This document shows positions 55,096-63,955 of a stretch of DNA of 64,000 bases, one piece after another; the stretch's first letter is position 1; each line of letters starts with the position of its first letter. The DNA lies in the NCBI RefSeq assembly GCF_004798935.1, contig NZ_RAHT01000004.1, positions 367,394 through 431,393 on the forward strand, in the 5' to 3' direction. This DNA comes from Ningiella ruwaisensis. Its GTDB lineage: Bacteria; Pseudomonadota; Gammaproteobacteria; Enterobacterales; Alteromonadaceae. Below the pieces are notes generated by a model, which was given only the letters and a program-made list of their open reading frames with translations, searched no databases and had not been told where the DNA came from. The position numbers and the translations under genes were made by a program.

Positions 55096-55125
55096 CTCAC
55101 AGAATTGTTAAAACGAGTAATTGCA

Positions 55126-55743
55126 ATGAGCGGATGTGGATGCGAAGTAGAAATAAAAGATGAATCTCAAAAACATGTTTTATATTGGCTATTGGGAATA
55201 AACTTAACGATGTCCGTCCTAGAGATGGGGTTGGGGCTTTTGGCTGATTCTACAGCGCTGATTGCCGATTCACTCGATATGCTCGCCGACGCAATTGTTT
55301 ATAGTGTTGCACTCTATGCAATTGGCAAATCCTTATTACATAAAGCGAATGCTGCTCGAATTAGTGGATACTTTCAGTTGGTTCTTGGGTTATTAATTAT
55401 AATTGATATTGTAAGAAGAGCCATTTACGGCAGTGAACCTGTGTCTGGATTAATGATGATAATGGGAACGGTAGCATTGATAGCCAATGTAGTATGTCTA
55501 TTGATTATACGTAAGCAGCGAAATGATGAAGTGCATATGCGGGCAAGCTGGATATTTTCAGCCAACGATGTAATTGCCAACTTAGGGGTTATCTTTGCTG
55601 GCGCTTTGGTGTTCTGGCTCGATTCTCGATGGCCTGATCTGGTTATCGGTGTGATAGTTTCTTGCGTCGTGTTGCGCGGGGCAAAAATGATCCTCGAAGA
55701 TGCTTCAAATGAAAGACAGCGAGCGCTTAGTGCGCAAAGTTGA
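55126..55743 (+). CDS. CDF-like cation transporter, second copy
   Basis: The ATG at 55126 (MSGCGCEVEIKD) is chosen because the promoter would start transcription near 55102, which makes an earlier start unlikely. The 205-residue protein is a close paralogue of the one at 44579: same CGC start, DMLAD in helix 2, SANDVIAN in helix 5 and no C-terminal domain. It leads the second operon but is followed directly by the RPP-motif gene; DUF3703 and CzcD are absent here. Confidence 0.88.
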   Translation: MSGCGCEVEIKDESQKHVLYWLLGINLTMSVLEMGLGLLADSTALIADSLDMLADAIVYSVALYAIGKSLLHKANAARISGYFQLVLGLLIIIDIVRRAIYGSEPVSGLMMIMGTVALIANVVCLLIIRKQRNDEVHMRASWIFSANDVIANLGVIFAGALVFWLDSRWPDLVIGVIVSCVVLRGAKMILEDASNERQRALSAQS

Positions 55744-55750
55744 TAAGAAC

Positions 55751-56122
55751 ATGTCAATTTTTAATTGCACATCAAAACTTCGTAGGTTGGCATGGCTACT
55801 TATTACTTTGCTCATGTACCAATCGGGATTTTCGTTCGCCGCTCAATGCGATGACTACCCGGCGGAGGTATCGTCAGCCCCTGAGCAATCAAAGTCCATA
55901 GGCACTTATGACGAAGCCGATAAAAATGTAAATGCTGATGATACGTCGAGTGAAGAGTCCAAGTGTTTCCATTGTGTGCTGTGTCAATGTGCGCAGGTTA
56001 AGTTTCTGGCACAACACTCTATATATGACATAGCTAAACCGTTATATACCAATCAATACAGTTATTCCCGCAACATCACTGACGGCCTAGACGAAGGCCT
56101 TTTTCGCCCGCCTCAATCTTAA
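55751..56122 (+). CDS. Cys-rich secreted protein with C-terminal RPP motif, second operon
   Basis: The ATG at 55751 starts a signal peptide (LAWLLITLLMYQSGFSFAAQ); the earlier start at 55700 lies inside the CDF gene. The mature part is acidic, with the cluster CFHCVLCQC and the ending LFRPPQS. It occupies the same place before czcC as the protein at 46473 and shares its layout, with fewer histidines. Confidence 0.72.
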   Translation: MSIFNCTSKLRRLAWLLITLLMYQSGFSFAAQCDDYPAEVSSAPEQSKSIGTYDEADKNVNADDTSSEESKCFHCVLCQCAQVKFLAQHSIYDIAKPLYTNQYSYSRNITDGLDEGLFRPPQS

Positions 56123-56194
56123 TCCATTTCGTTTCTTTATGTTTGCATGGGCGCGTTCCATGTACTTCGTTATTTTATGAATAAAAGGTTTTAT

Positions 56195-57514
56195 ATGAAG
56201 GCTTCACGCCCATTGGGCATAAAAAAAGCTAGCTCAGCGTATCTGAAATTGATGTTTGCTGTACTGGTAACCATGAGCATATCTGTTCAATCTGCCAATG
56301 CACAAGTGTCGACTATCACACTTGAAAATGCGCTCAAGCGCACCTTATCAAATAACCCAGATTTATTGGTGTTTGATTTTAAATCTTCGGCTTTGGAGGG
56401 GGAATCAAAAACGGCTAACTTACGACCTGAATTGACTGTAGGAATTGAGCTCGAAAATGTGTTGGGAACAGGAGAAGTGTCTGGTATCAGAGATGCCGAA
56501 TTGACATTGACCCTATCATCGGTCATCGAGCTGGGCGATAAAGTCAGCAGCCGAGTGAATGTTGTGACTACAAAAAAAGCACAACTGCTTACTTTGCAGC
56601 GCATTCGTACGCTGGATGTTTTAGGTGAAACAACACGACGATATATTAATGTTATTGTCCAACAAGCGTTGCACAAAACTGAGCAACGAGCAGAAATGCT
56701 AGCTCGTACGATGCTTCAGACAGTCTCTGCAAGAGTTGAAGCGGGAGCTTCTTCTCCACTAGAAAAGAAACGTGCAGAGTCAGCGTTGTCGCAGGCGCGT
56801 TTATCGTTATTGATTAGTGAACAAAAACTCAATGAGTATAAACGCGATCTGGCCATCATGTGGGGTGACACTGCTGCTAATTTCACAGACGCTGAAGGGA
56901 CACTGTTATCGTTCCCAAATTCACTATCACTAGAACATATGCTTTCACAGCTTCAAAGCAATCCACATGTTTTGCTTTATGCCGATAATTATCGGGTTCA
57001 AGAGGCTCGATTAAGAGTGGTTCAAGCTAACCAACAGTTTGATATCGCTTGGGAAGCCGGTATCCGCAGACTACAAGGAATTGATGACACAGCGTTAGTT
57101 GCTAGTTTTTCAATACCATTAAATACCAAACAGCGGAATCTAGGTGAATACGAACAACAACGCGCATTGCTAGAAAGTATCGACTATCAAAAGCAAGCGA
57201 AAATTCGTGGACTCACTCGACAATTAAATCAAGTCATTAGTGCAAAGGACCAAGCCTTACTTACGGTTGCGACCCTTCAAGACAATGTCGTTCCAACATT
57301 GGAGTCTGCATTGAACTTGGCGCGGGAAGGCTATGAAAGTGGTCGTTACAACTACATAGAGTGGGTGACAACGCAGCAGCAACTCATCGATATGCAACGA
57401 ACACTGATCAAAGCAGCAGGCTTAGTCCATCTTCGAAGCGCAGACCTAGAGGCACTCACGGGGATCCCCGTGATTTCTAACTCTCCCTCGACGTCTGCTC
57501 AAACATCAGAATAA
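56195..57514 (+). CDS. czcC: CzcC-like outer membrane factor, second operon
   Basis: The ATG at 56195 has AAAAGG upstream and opens a signal peptide ending SANAQ; starts at 56147 or 56177 are less likely. The protein is a TolC-family factor (ITLENALKRTLSNNPDLLVF; YESGRYNYIEWVTTQQQLID) closely related to the one at 46922, without its Lys-rich tail. It is followed 14 bases later by czcB. Confidence 0.9.
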   Translation: MKASRPLGIKKASSAYLKLMFAVLVTMSISVQSANAQVSTITLENALKRTLSNNPDLLVFDFKSSALEGESKTANLRPELTVGIELENVLGTGEVSGIRDAELTLTLSSVIELGDKVSSRVNVVTTKKAQLLTLQRIRTLDVLGETTRRYINVIVQQALHKTEQRAEMLARTMLQTVSARVEAGASSPLEKKRAESALSQARLSLLISEQKLNEYKRDLAIMWGDTAANFTDAEGTLLSFPNSLSLEHMLSQLQSNPHVLLYADNYRVQEARLRVVQANQQFDIAWEAGIRRLQGIDDTALVASFSIPLNTKQRNLGEYEQQRALLESIDYQKQAKIRGLTRQLNQVISAKDQALLTVATLQDNVVPTLESALNLAREGYESGRYNYIEWVTTQQQLIDMQRTLIKAAGLVHLRSADLEALTGIPVISNSPSTSAQTSE

Positions 57515-57528
57515 ATAGAGAAAAAATA

Positions 57529-58464
57529 ATGAAGAAATCACAATTTACATTGCGCAAAAACGCGCATGACTTTCTTAGCATGTTAGCCATGCTGCTAACT
57601 TTACTGTTTGCTAACGTCGCCATGGCTGATGATGACGATGGTGAAGAGGAAGAAAGACCTGAGTACATAGTGTTATCACAACAACAAATGCTTGAACACA
57701 ATATCAACACCGCATTAGCCGCGTCAGGATCATTATCGCTCACTACCAAAGCGTTTGGGCGGATAGTCCATGATCCTGCGTCACTTAGTCATATTCGTGC
57801 CCGCTTCGACGGTGTTGTAAAACGTATCATGGTGAATATTGGGGATAAAGTAGAAAAAGGTGACACACTGGCAATCATTGAGTCAAACGAGAGTTTAAAT
57901 CAATACTCAATCACCTCACCAATGTCTGGAAAAATAATCGCTAGACACGCCAATGATGGTGAGCTCACCAAGGGACAAGTACTGCTTTCTGTTGCTAATT
58001 ACTCTCGCGCAATTGCTCAATTGGCTATTTTCCCCAAACAACGTACTCGTATTGCCGCTGATATGGAAGTCACTTTAAGACTTGAGGAGTTGCAGCAACA
58101 ATCAAGTATAAGCCACATTTCGTCCTCACCTGATGACAAACCTTATTCTATCGCGTTTGTGAACGTTGATAATGGCAGTGGTTATTGGCCTTTAGGCGCT
58201 ATGGTAGAGGGTTATATTCAGATTGGGTTCCAAGAAGTCAACCTGGCTCTCCCTAAAAGTTCAATACAAGAGTTAGATGGGCAAACCATTGTTTTTGTCA
58301 AAGAAGGGGAACGATTTTACCCCCGCCAAGTAAAACTTGGGAACATGGACAACCGTTTAGTAGAGATTGTGAAGGGCGTTCAAATAGGCCAGCAAGTCGT
58401 TGTAGAAAATAGCTATCTACTAAAAGCTGATTTATTAAAAATGGAGGCGGGCGATGATGACTAA
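57529..58464 (+). CDS. czcB: CzcB-like periplasmic adaptor, second operon
   Basis: The 311-residue adaptor has a signal/anchor and then an acidic run, DDDDGEEEERPEY, in place of the His/Asp start of its paralogue at 48342. Lipoyl and barrel segments (DPASLSHIRARFDGVVKRI, YSITSPMSGKIIARHANDGE) are conserved. The change from His-rich to acidic N-terminus may alter metal capture. The ending is EAGDDD instead of EAGHDH. Confidence 0.9.
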   Translation: MKKSQFTLRKNAHDFLSMLAMLLTLLFANVAMADDDDGEEEERPEYIVLSQQQMLEHNINTALAASGSLSLTTKAFGRIVHDPASLSHIRARFDGVVKRIMVNIGDKVEKGDTLAIIESNESLNQYSITSPMSGKIIARHANDGELTKGQVLLSVANYSRAIAQLAIFPKQRTRIAADMEVTLRLEELQQQSSISHISSSPDDKPYSIAFVNVDNGSGYWPLGAMVEGYIQIGFQEVNLALPKSSIQELDGQTIVFVKEGERFYPRQVKLGNMDNRLVEIVKGVQIGQQVVVENSYLLKADLLKMEAGDDD

Positions 58465-58524
58465 TTACCTGTGCATTTATTGCCAAAAGCAAAGCCAAGT
58501 CCATAAAAACGGTGAGGTGAGAGC

Positions 58525-61500
58525 ATGATAGCACCAATACTCCGTCTATCCATTGAGCGACGTGGTGTCATGATGTTGTTCGCCTTGTTTGTCGCCTTTT
58601 TTGGTATGTACAGTTACAAACAATTGCCGATTGATGCTGTGCCTGATATCACCAACGTGCAAGTGCAGATAAATACCGCAACCCCAGGTTACTCGCCTTT
58701 GGAGACTGAACAACGCATAACGTTTATAGTTGAAACCTCGCTGGCCGGTTTGCCTAATTTATCGTATACCCGCTCGATATCACGCTATGGTTTGTCGCAA
58801 GTCACAGTTGTGTTTAAAGAGGGCACCGATTTATATTTCGCACGAAATCTCGTCAACGAGCGTCTCAATGCCATCGCGGCGCAATTGCCAACAGGGTTAA
58901 CCCCAGAAATGGGCCCTATCGCCACAGGCTTGGGTGAAATTTACATGTACTCGTTAAGTGCTGAGCCTCAGGCGCGACAGGACAACGGCAAACCCTATGA
59001 TGCTATGGCATTAAGGGAAATCCATGATTGGGTAGTTAAACCTCAATTGTCGCTTGTCGAGGGGGTGACCGAAGTTTATGCGATAGGTGGGTTTGAAAAG
59101 CAATATCATGTGAATCCTAATCCAGTCGCAATGATAAACTATGGGATAAGTACAGGTGACCTTCTCAGTGCGCTAGAACGTAACAATGCGAATCAAGGCG
59201 CTGGTTTTGTAGAACAAAATGGGCAACAGGTACTGATCAGATCGGAAGCCCAACTTAAGGGCATCGACGATATCGGCCAAGTGGTTGTTAAGATCATTAA
59301 TGGCGTACCCGTAAAAATTCAAGACATCGCCCAAATCAACCTCGGTAAAGAGCTACGTTCTGGAGCTGGCACGTTAAATGGCCAAGAAACAGTGATTGGC
59401 ACGACAATGATGTTAGTGGGAGAAAACTCTCGTACGGTCGCTAAAGCTGTGGACAGTAAGCTCGAAACCATTAAAACAAGCTTACCCGATGGCGTTATCC
59501 TTGAAGCGGTTTACGATAGAACAAGCCTCGTTGACAAAACCATCGACACAGTGCAGAAAAACCTCGTCGAGGGCGCTTTACTTGTCATCGTTGTGCTATT
59601 CGTATTGCTTGGGAATGTGCGAGCTGCACTTATTACAGCCGCTGTAATTCCTCTGGCAATGCTTGCCACGATATCGGGCATGGTTAAAACCGATGTCTCT
59701 GCTAACTTGATGAGTTTAGGCGCACTGGATTTTGGCTTGATTGTCGATGGCGCAGTTATCATTGTTGAAAACTGTATCAGGCGATTGTCCGAATCCCAGA
59801 AGCAAAACGGCGCAACTCTACCGCTCAAAGAAAGACTGAATGTTGTATATGAAGCCACTAATGAAGTCATACGTCCCAGTTTGTTTGGTGTATTGATCAT
59901 TACCATTGTTTATATCCCCTTGTTCACGCTCACTGGCGTCGAAGGTAAAATGTTCCACCCCATGGCAGCGACCGTGATAATGGCTTTGCTTGCCGCAATG
60001 GTATTTTGTTTTACCGTAGTGCCTGCGGCGATAGCAATTTTCATGAGAGGTAAAATTAGCGAAAAAGAAAACCCAATTATTATTGGTGCAAAGGCAGTGT
60101 ATCGTCCTATTTTAATGGGCGCGCTGCGTTTTAGATGGCTAGTAGTAGTAGGTGCGAGTGCTTTGGTTATCGGCAGTCTATGGATGGGCAGCAAATTAGG
60201 CTCGGAGTTTATTCCTCAGCTCAATGAAGGTGATATCTTAGTACAGGCAATACGGATCCCAGGGACCGGGGTAGAACAAGCGGTTGAAATGCAAAAAGCT
60301 CTTGAAGCGAAACTTATGCAGTATGAGCAAGTTCAGACGGTATTCGGTCGCACTGGTACGGGTGAGGTCGCCACCGATCCTATGCCACCAAACATTACAG
60401 ATACTTATGTTATTTTGAAGCCTAGGGAACAATGGCCCGACCCATCAATGACAAAAGCCAAGTTGGTCGAAACGTTTGAAGAGGACTTGTTTACTTTGCC
60501 CGGCAATAATTATGAATTTACCCAACCTATTCAAATGCGTTTTAATGAATTGATCAGTGGGGTAAGGGCAGATTTGGGAATAAAACTATTTGGGGATGAC
60601 TTAGATACGCTTTTTGCATCTGCTTCTGACATTTTGGCCGTTATTTCAACGATTGAAGGGGCTGATGACGCGAGGCTTGAGCAGGTAGAAGGCATTCCAA
60701 TCTTCACCGTCACACCAAAGCCTGATCAATTGGCACGCTTTGGTTTGGATATAGCCGACTTGCAGTTATGGCTTAATGCTGCGACAGGTGGAGAAACCGC
60801 TGGAATGATTTTTGAAGGCGATAGACGCTTTGAGATTGTGGTGCGATATGCCGACGACATTCGAAATGAACTCACTCAGCTTGAAACCATTCCCATCGTC
60901 ACGCCCTCTGGTGAGCATGTACCGATAAGCGAATTGGCCACACTGGCATTCAAAGAAGTACCTAGCCAAATAAGCCGGGAGAATGGCAAACGTGGTATTG
61001 TTGTCACAGCAAATGTGCGTGACAGAGATATTGGCACTTTTGTCGAAGAAGCTCAGGCGAGAATTAATGATGAAGTAGATTTGCCTGCTGGTTATTGGCT
61101 CGACTATGGTGGAACCTTTGAGCAGCTCGAAAGTGCAAGTCAACGATTGACTATTGTGGTACCGGTTACGTTGTTTGTGATTTTGACTATGCTGGTAATT
61201 GCATTTGGTTCAATACGCGATGCGTTAATTATCTTCACAGGTATCCCTTTGGCATTAACAGGCGGTGTAATGTCTCTTTGGTTAAGGGATATGCCTTTAT
61301 CCATATCCGCGTCGGTAGGGTTTATCGCGTTGTCTGGGATTGCGGTATTAAACGGATTGGTAATGCTGTCATTCATCAAGCAACGTTTGCTAGAAACCGG
61401 AGAATTAGTGAATAGCATTGTTGAAGGGGCACTTATTCGCTTGCGCCCGGTATTAATGACAGCATTAGTGGCAAGTTTAGGATTTGTGCCCATGGCGCTC

Positions 61501-61644
61501 AATACAGGTATTGGTGCAGAAGTACAAAGACCTTTGGCCACTGTTGTTATAGGGGGAATTGTGTCTTCAACACTTCTGACGCTTGTCGTTCTTCCGGTTC
61601 TTTATCGCATAGTATATGCAAAACGGGAGGGTGGTCTTAACTAA
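58525..61644 (+). CDS. czcA: CzcA-like divalent-metal RND pump, second operon
   Basis: The 1039-residue pump again carries DFGLIVDGAVIIVEN with Asp402, Asp408 and Glu415, so it is a divalent-type pump like the one at 49350, and the two are very similar over their length. The gene ends the second operon, with a terminator 10 bases after the stop. Confidence 0.95.
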   Translation: MIAPILRLSIERRGVMMLFALFVAFFGMYSYKQLPIDAVPDITNVQVQINTATPGYSPLETEQRITFIVETSLAGLPNLSYTRSISRYGLSQVTVVFKEGTDLYFARNLVNERLNAIAAQLPTGLTPEMGPIATGLGEIYMYSLSAEPQARQDNGKPYDAMALREIHDWVVKPQLSLVEGVTEVYAIGGFEKQYHVNPNPVAMINYGISTGDLLSALERNNANQGAGFVEQNGQQVLIRSEAQLKGIDDIGQVVVKIINGVPVKIQDIAQINLGKELRSGAGTLNGQETVIGTTMMLVGENSRTVAKAVDSKLETIKTSLPDGVILEAVYDRTSLVDKTIDTVQKNLVEGALLVIVVLFVLLGNVRAALITAAVIPLAMLATISGMVKTDVSANLMSLGALDFGLIVDGAVIIVENCIRRLSESQKQNGATLPLKERLNVVYEATNEVIRPSLFGVLIITIVYIPLFTLTGVEGKMFHPMAATVIMALLAAMVFCFTVVPAAIAIFMRGKISEKENPIIIGAKAVYRPILMGALRFRWLVVVGASALVIGSLWMGSKLGSEFIPQLNEGDILVQAIRIPGTGVEQAVEMQKALEAKLMQYEQVQTVFGRTGTGEVATDPMPPNITDTYVILKPREQWPDPSMTKAKLVETFEEDLFTLPGNNYEFTQPIQMRFNELISGVRADLGIKLFGDDLDTLFASASDILAVISTIEGADDARLEQVEGIPIFTVTPKPDQLARFGLDIADLQLWLNAATGGETAGMIFEGDRRFEIVVRYADDIRNELTQLETIPIVTPSGEHVPISELATLAFKEVPSQISRENGKRGIVVTANVRDRDIGTFVEEAQARINDEVDLPAGYWLDYGGTFEQLESASQRLTIVVPVTLFVILTMLVIAFGSIRDALIIFTGIPLALTGGVMSLWLRDMPLSISASVGFIALSGIAVLNGLVMLSFIKQRLLETGELVNSIVEGALIRLRPVLMTALVASLGFVPMALNTGIGAEVQRPLATVVIGGIVSSTLLTLVVLPVLYRIVYAKREGGLN

Positions 61645-61653
61645 AAACGAATA

Positions 61654-61694
61654 GATGTAGCAATCAGTGCTTGTCAGAGATTGCTTCATCTTTT
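61654..61694 (+). terminator. Terminator after second czcA
   Basis: GATGTAGCAATC (61654-61665) pairs with GATTGCTTCATC (61679-61690) with one mismatch and is followed by TTTT. Confidence 0.75.
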
Positions 61695-62008
61695 CACTAT
61701 GCTTCTTTATCAATTTTTCTATGATGAAAAATCCGTGGATGAATTGGTTGAGTTACTAGATTTTTGCCAATTTAGGTAAAGCAACGGAAAGCTAGAATAA
61801 AAAACTAATGGCTTAACAGTCATTGAAAGATTGCGCAGAAAGTCTATTACACGCTTGAAGGTGAGACTGCTCAGAAAGAGTTTGGAGTTTTTTATGAGCT
61901 TTATTATGAACAGCCAAAACATAGGTTTGCAAATTTATGGACTAAGCGATGGACATTCCACGACATTTAAGTGAAAGGAAAATTTTAAATCAAATATATA
62001 GAGGTGAT
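61695..62008. other. Intergenic region, possible gene remnants
   Basis: About 310 bases hold only short interrupted frames. One plus-strand stretch around 61825-61880 reads like a broken coding sequence, but I cannot assign it. The open frame from 61949 is the upstream extension of the SHOCT gene. Confidence 0.25.
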
Positions 62009-62350
62009 ATGAAACAATTAGCAATCAAGGGCGGCATATCAATCATTCCTATGAGCATCAGTGGTATGGCATGGGCTCAGCAAACTGGTCGTTATTATGA
62101 TCATAATATGATGTGGGGTAGTGGCATTTTTGGCTGGCTTCTTGGCGGCTTTATGATGCTATTATTTATTGCTTTGGCAACAGTTGTGATTATGGCAGTT
62201 ATAAGGGCCTTTGGAGGTCAAAAGCGACACATTGTGTCAGCAGATAATGATGAAAACATCGACGCGATCAACATTTTAAAGAAACGGTTTGCAAGCGGAG
62301 AAATTGACAAAGAAGAATTTGAGAAGACAAAGGAGCTCTTGGAAAAATAG
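62009..62350 (+). CDS. SHOCT-domain membrane protein
   Basis: The ATG at 62009 has GAGGTGAT just upstream and starts a signal-like segment (ending MAWAQQ). A second hydrophobic helix (FGWLLGGFMMLLFIALATVVIMAVI) and a C-terminal SHOCT motif (DAINILKKRFASGEIDKEEFEKTKELL) follow. SHOCT proteins of this layout often occur near metal-efflux genes, with unknown function. An HN-MMWG segment adds Met and His on the outer side. Confidence 0.82.
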   Translation: MKQLAIKGGISIIPMSISGMAWAQQTGRYYDHNMMWGSGIFGWLLGGFMMLLFIALATVVIMAVIRAFGGQKRHIVSADNDENIDAINILKKRFASGEIDKEEFEKTKELLEK

Positions 62351-62657
62351 AGTTTAATTCAATCATAAAAAACTTGTGGGCTGCATGTGCCCATCTTTTA
62401 AAAGTGCACATGGCTCGCTTTAATTATTAATGTTCGACCTCACGCCAGCTGTTAGAGTGATTTGGCGAAACTTGTGCGACCTCAGAAAATAGAAAGATTG
62501 CAATTTTTATTCGCTGATTGGAGCTCTAAAACAGTAGATTGGAAAAGAACTCAACTCATATAGACCGGCAAAAGTCATATTGACATGACGGGTGAAAAAA
62601 GGCCTCATTGAAACATTATTTTTAGTAAAAGCGATAAAATAGTATTTGGTGAAAAGA
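62351..62657. other. Intergenic region between convergent genes
   Basis: It contains an imperfect inverted repeat, GCATGTGC and GCACATGGC (about 62384-62415), that may end the SHOCT transcript. Nothing else is recognised. Confidence 0.35.
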
Positions 62658-62918
62658 CTATCGATACTTTTTCTTTGAGGATAATTTGATAATCAAATCC
62701 AAACCAACTGCCGGATCTACTTCTATTGCTCTGCAATACTCTACGTACTCTAGGATGGTTAAATTGCGCTGTGCTTTTTCAATCTTGCTCACTGTTTGAA
62801 ATGGTTCGTCAATTCTTTCAGCGACATCTCTCAACGTTAACCCTTTCTGTTTACGTGAATTTCTAAGCCAACTTGTAAGGGCTAAATAATCGGGATGTGC
62901 GAGAGATTTAATCATCAC
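62658..62918 (-). CDS. XRE-family transcriptional regulator
   Basis: The 86-residue protein is a single HTH domain: LTSWLRNSRKQKGLTLRDVAERIDEPFQTVSKIEKAQRNLTILEYVEYCRAIEVDP (listed in parts: recognition helix QTVSKIEKAQR). The start is GTG at 62918 or ATG at 62915. An inverted repeat TCCC-N7-GGGA stands about 25 bases upstream, and a similar site precedes the T5orf172-like gene, so it probably represses both. Confidence 0.85.
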   Translation of the reverse strand: MMIKSLAHPDYLALTSWLRNSRKQKGLTLRDVAERIDEPFQTVSKIEKAQRNLTILEYVEYCRAIEVDPAVGLDLIIKLSSKKKYR

Positions 62919-62938
62919 TGCATTATGACAGTGAAATC

Positions 62939-62960
62939 TTTTGTCCCGAAATTAGGGAAT
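62939..62960. promoter_or_regulatory. Putative XRE operator A
   Basis: TTTTGTCCCGAAATTAGGGA (62939-62958) contains the dyad TCCC-GAAATTA-GGGA, 20 bases before the XRE start codon. Its first 12 bases recur exactly as operator B at 63934. Confidence 0.5.
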
Positions 62961-63007
62961 TTCGCGCAACCCAAGAGATTGGTAGCCAACTTCCATTGTA
63001 ATTGTTC

Positions 63008-63901
63008 TTAAGAAATGAAAGTAGCAAAGCCAACATCGCTGACCAAATAGTCCTTGAGTGTCGCTGCCAACTTATTATTTATAATAAATTCTTCTCTGCC
63101 ACTAATCAGCTGCCCATGCTCCCTGAAATAAGACAAAATAGCCGATTCTTCTTGAACAGGAGACTCAACATATTTACATAAAAACGTGGTATCAATATTT
63201 ATCTTCTTTGCTCTGAGATGTTCATTGTGGCGTTTTTTTATTTCACGCTCAGTTTGACCTATTTTAACCCGATACAAATTGTTTTCTTCTGACAGCATCG
63301 CTACGTAAATGAAGCCAGGCTTATCACAATTCACTACATTTTCGTGCAACCACCATTTTTTCCCATCATTCATATCTCTCACGATTGCATTATGTAATGC
63401 ATGCTTATCGGTAATCTGATTGTCTACTATGTATTTGACCATCTGTTTATAAAGAGGGGTGGTAAGGTAGGGTAAGTCGGCAATATCCCATCCAAGCTCC
63501 AAAAAGTTGGTTCGGTACTGCACCGACCCTAGCATTTCGTAGAGGAGTTGGTCGATTATGCTTCGTTTTATTTTTAACTGCGATAAAGCTCCTTTTATAC
63601 CGCTTTCAGCAATCACTGATTGTATTTCAGCACATCGTAATAATTTAACTGGATGTTTGTTTACGAGGGCCTTGGAGCACGAGCGCGAGAAGTATACGCC
63701 TCGCTCGTTACATTTAGATTTTAAATCAAAACCCCGTTCGCGAACCAATAATTTAAAATCACTAGAATAAACATTATTTTTGTTAGCATACTTTGCAAGA
63801 ATACCAATGGTGACAAATCCAAAGAATTGGTCACTTAAAATAAAATGATTAAATACATGCTCACATATAGCGAGGTCTTTTTCATAAGAGCTGACGGTCA
63901 T
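63008..63901 (-). CDS. T5orf172/GIY-YIG-like domain protein
   Basis: The C-terminal third contains GFIYVAMLSEENNLYRVKIGQTEREIKKRHNEH (in parts: GFIYVAM, VKIGQT, RHNEHL), the pattern of T5orf172/MUG113 domains, which belong to the GIY-YIG nuclease superfamily. The N-terminal 190 residues are unassigned. The ATG at 63901 has GGGA upstream and is preferred over TTG at 63913. With the XRE gene downstream and the shared operator, it may be a small defence or regulatory unit at the right edge of the window. Confidence 0.65.
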   Translation of the reverse strand: MTVSSYEKDLAICEHVFNHFILSDQFFGFVTIGILAKYANKNNVYSSDFKLLVRERGFDLKSKCNERGVYFSRSCSKALVNKHPVKLLRCAEIQSVIAESGIKGALSQLKIKRSIIDQLLYEMLGSVQYRTNFLELGWDIADLPYLTTPLYKQMVKYIVDNQITDKHALHNAIVRDMNDGKKWWLHENVVNCDKPGFIYVAMLSEENNLYRVKIGQTEREIKKRHNEHLRAKKINIDTTFLCKYVESPVQEESAILSYFREHGQLISGREEFIINNKLAATLKDYLVSDVGFATFIS

Positions 63902-63933
63902 ATTTATTCCCAAAATATCTTCGGCTTAATTAG

Positions 63934-63955
63934 TTTTGTCCCGAATATAGTGAAT
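63934..63955. promoter_or_regulatory. Putative XRE operator B
   Basis: TTTTGTCCCGAATATAGTGA (63934-63953) matches operator A over its first 12 bases and partly beyond, and lies about 33 bases upstream of the T5orf172-like gene start. Confidence 0.45.
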
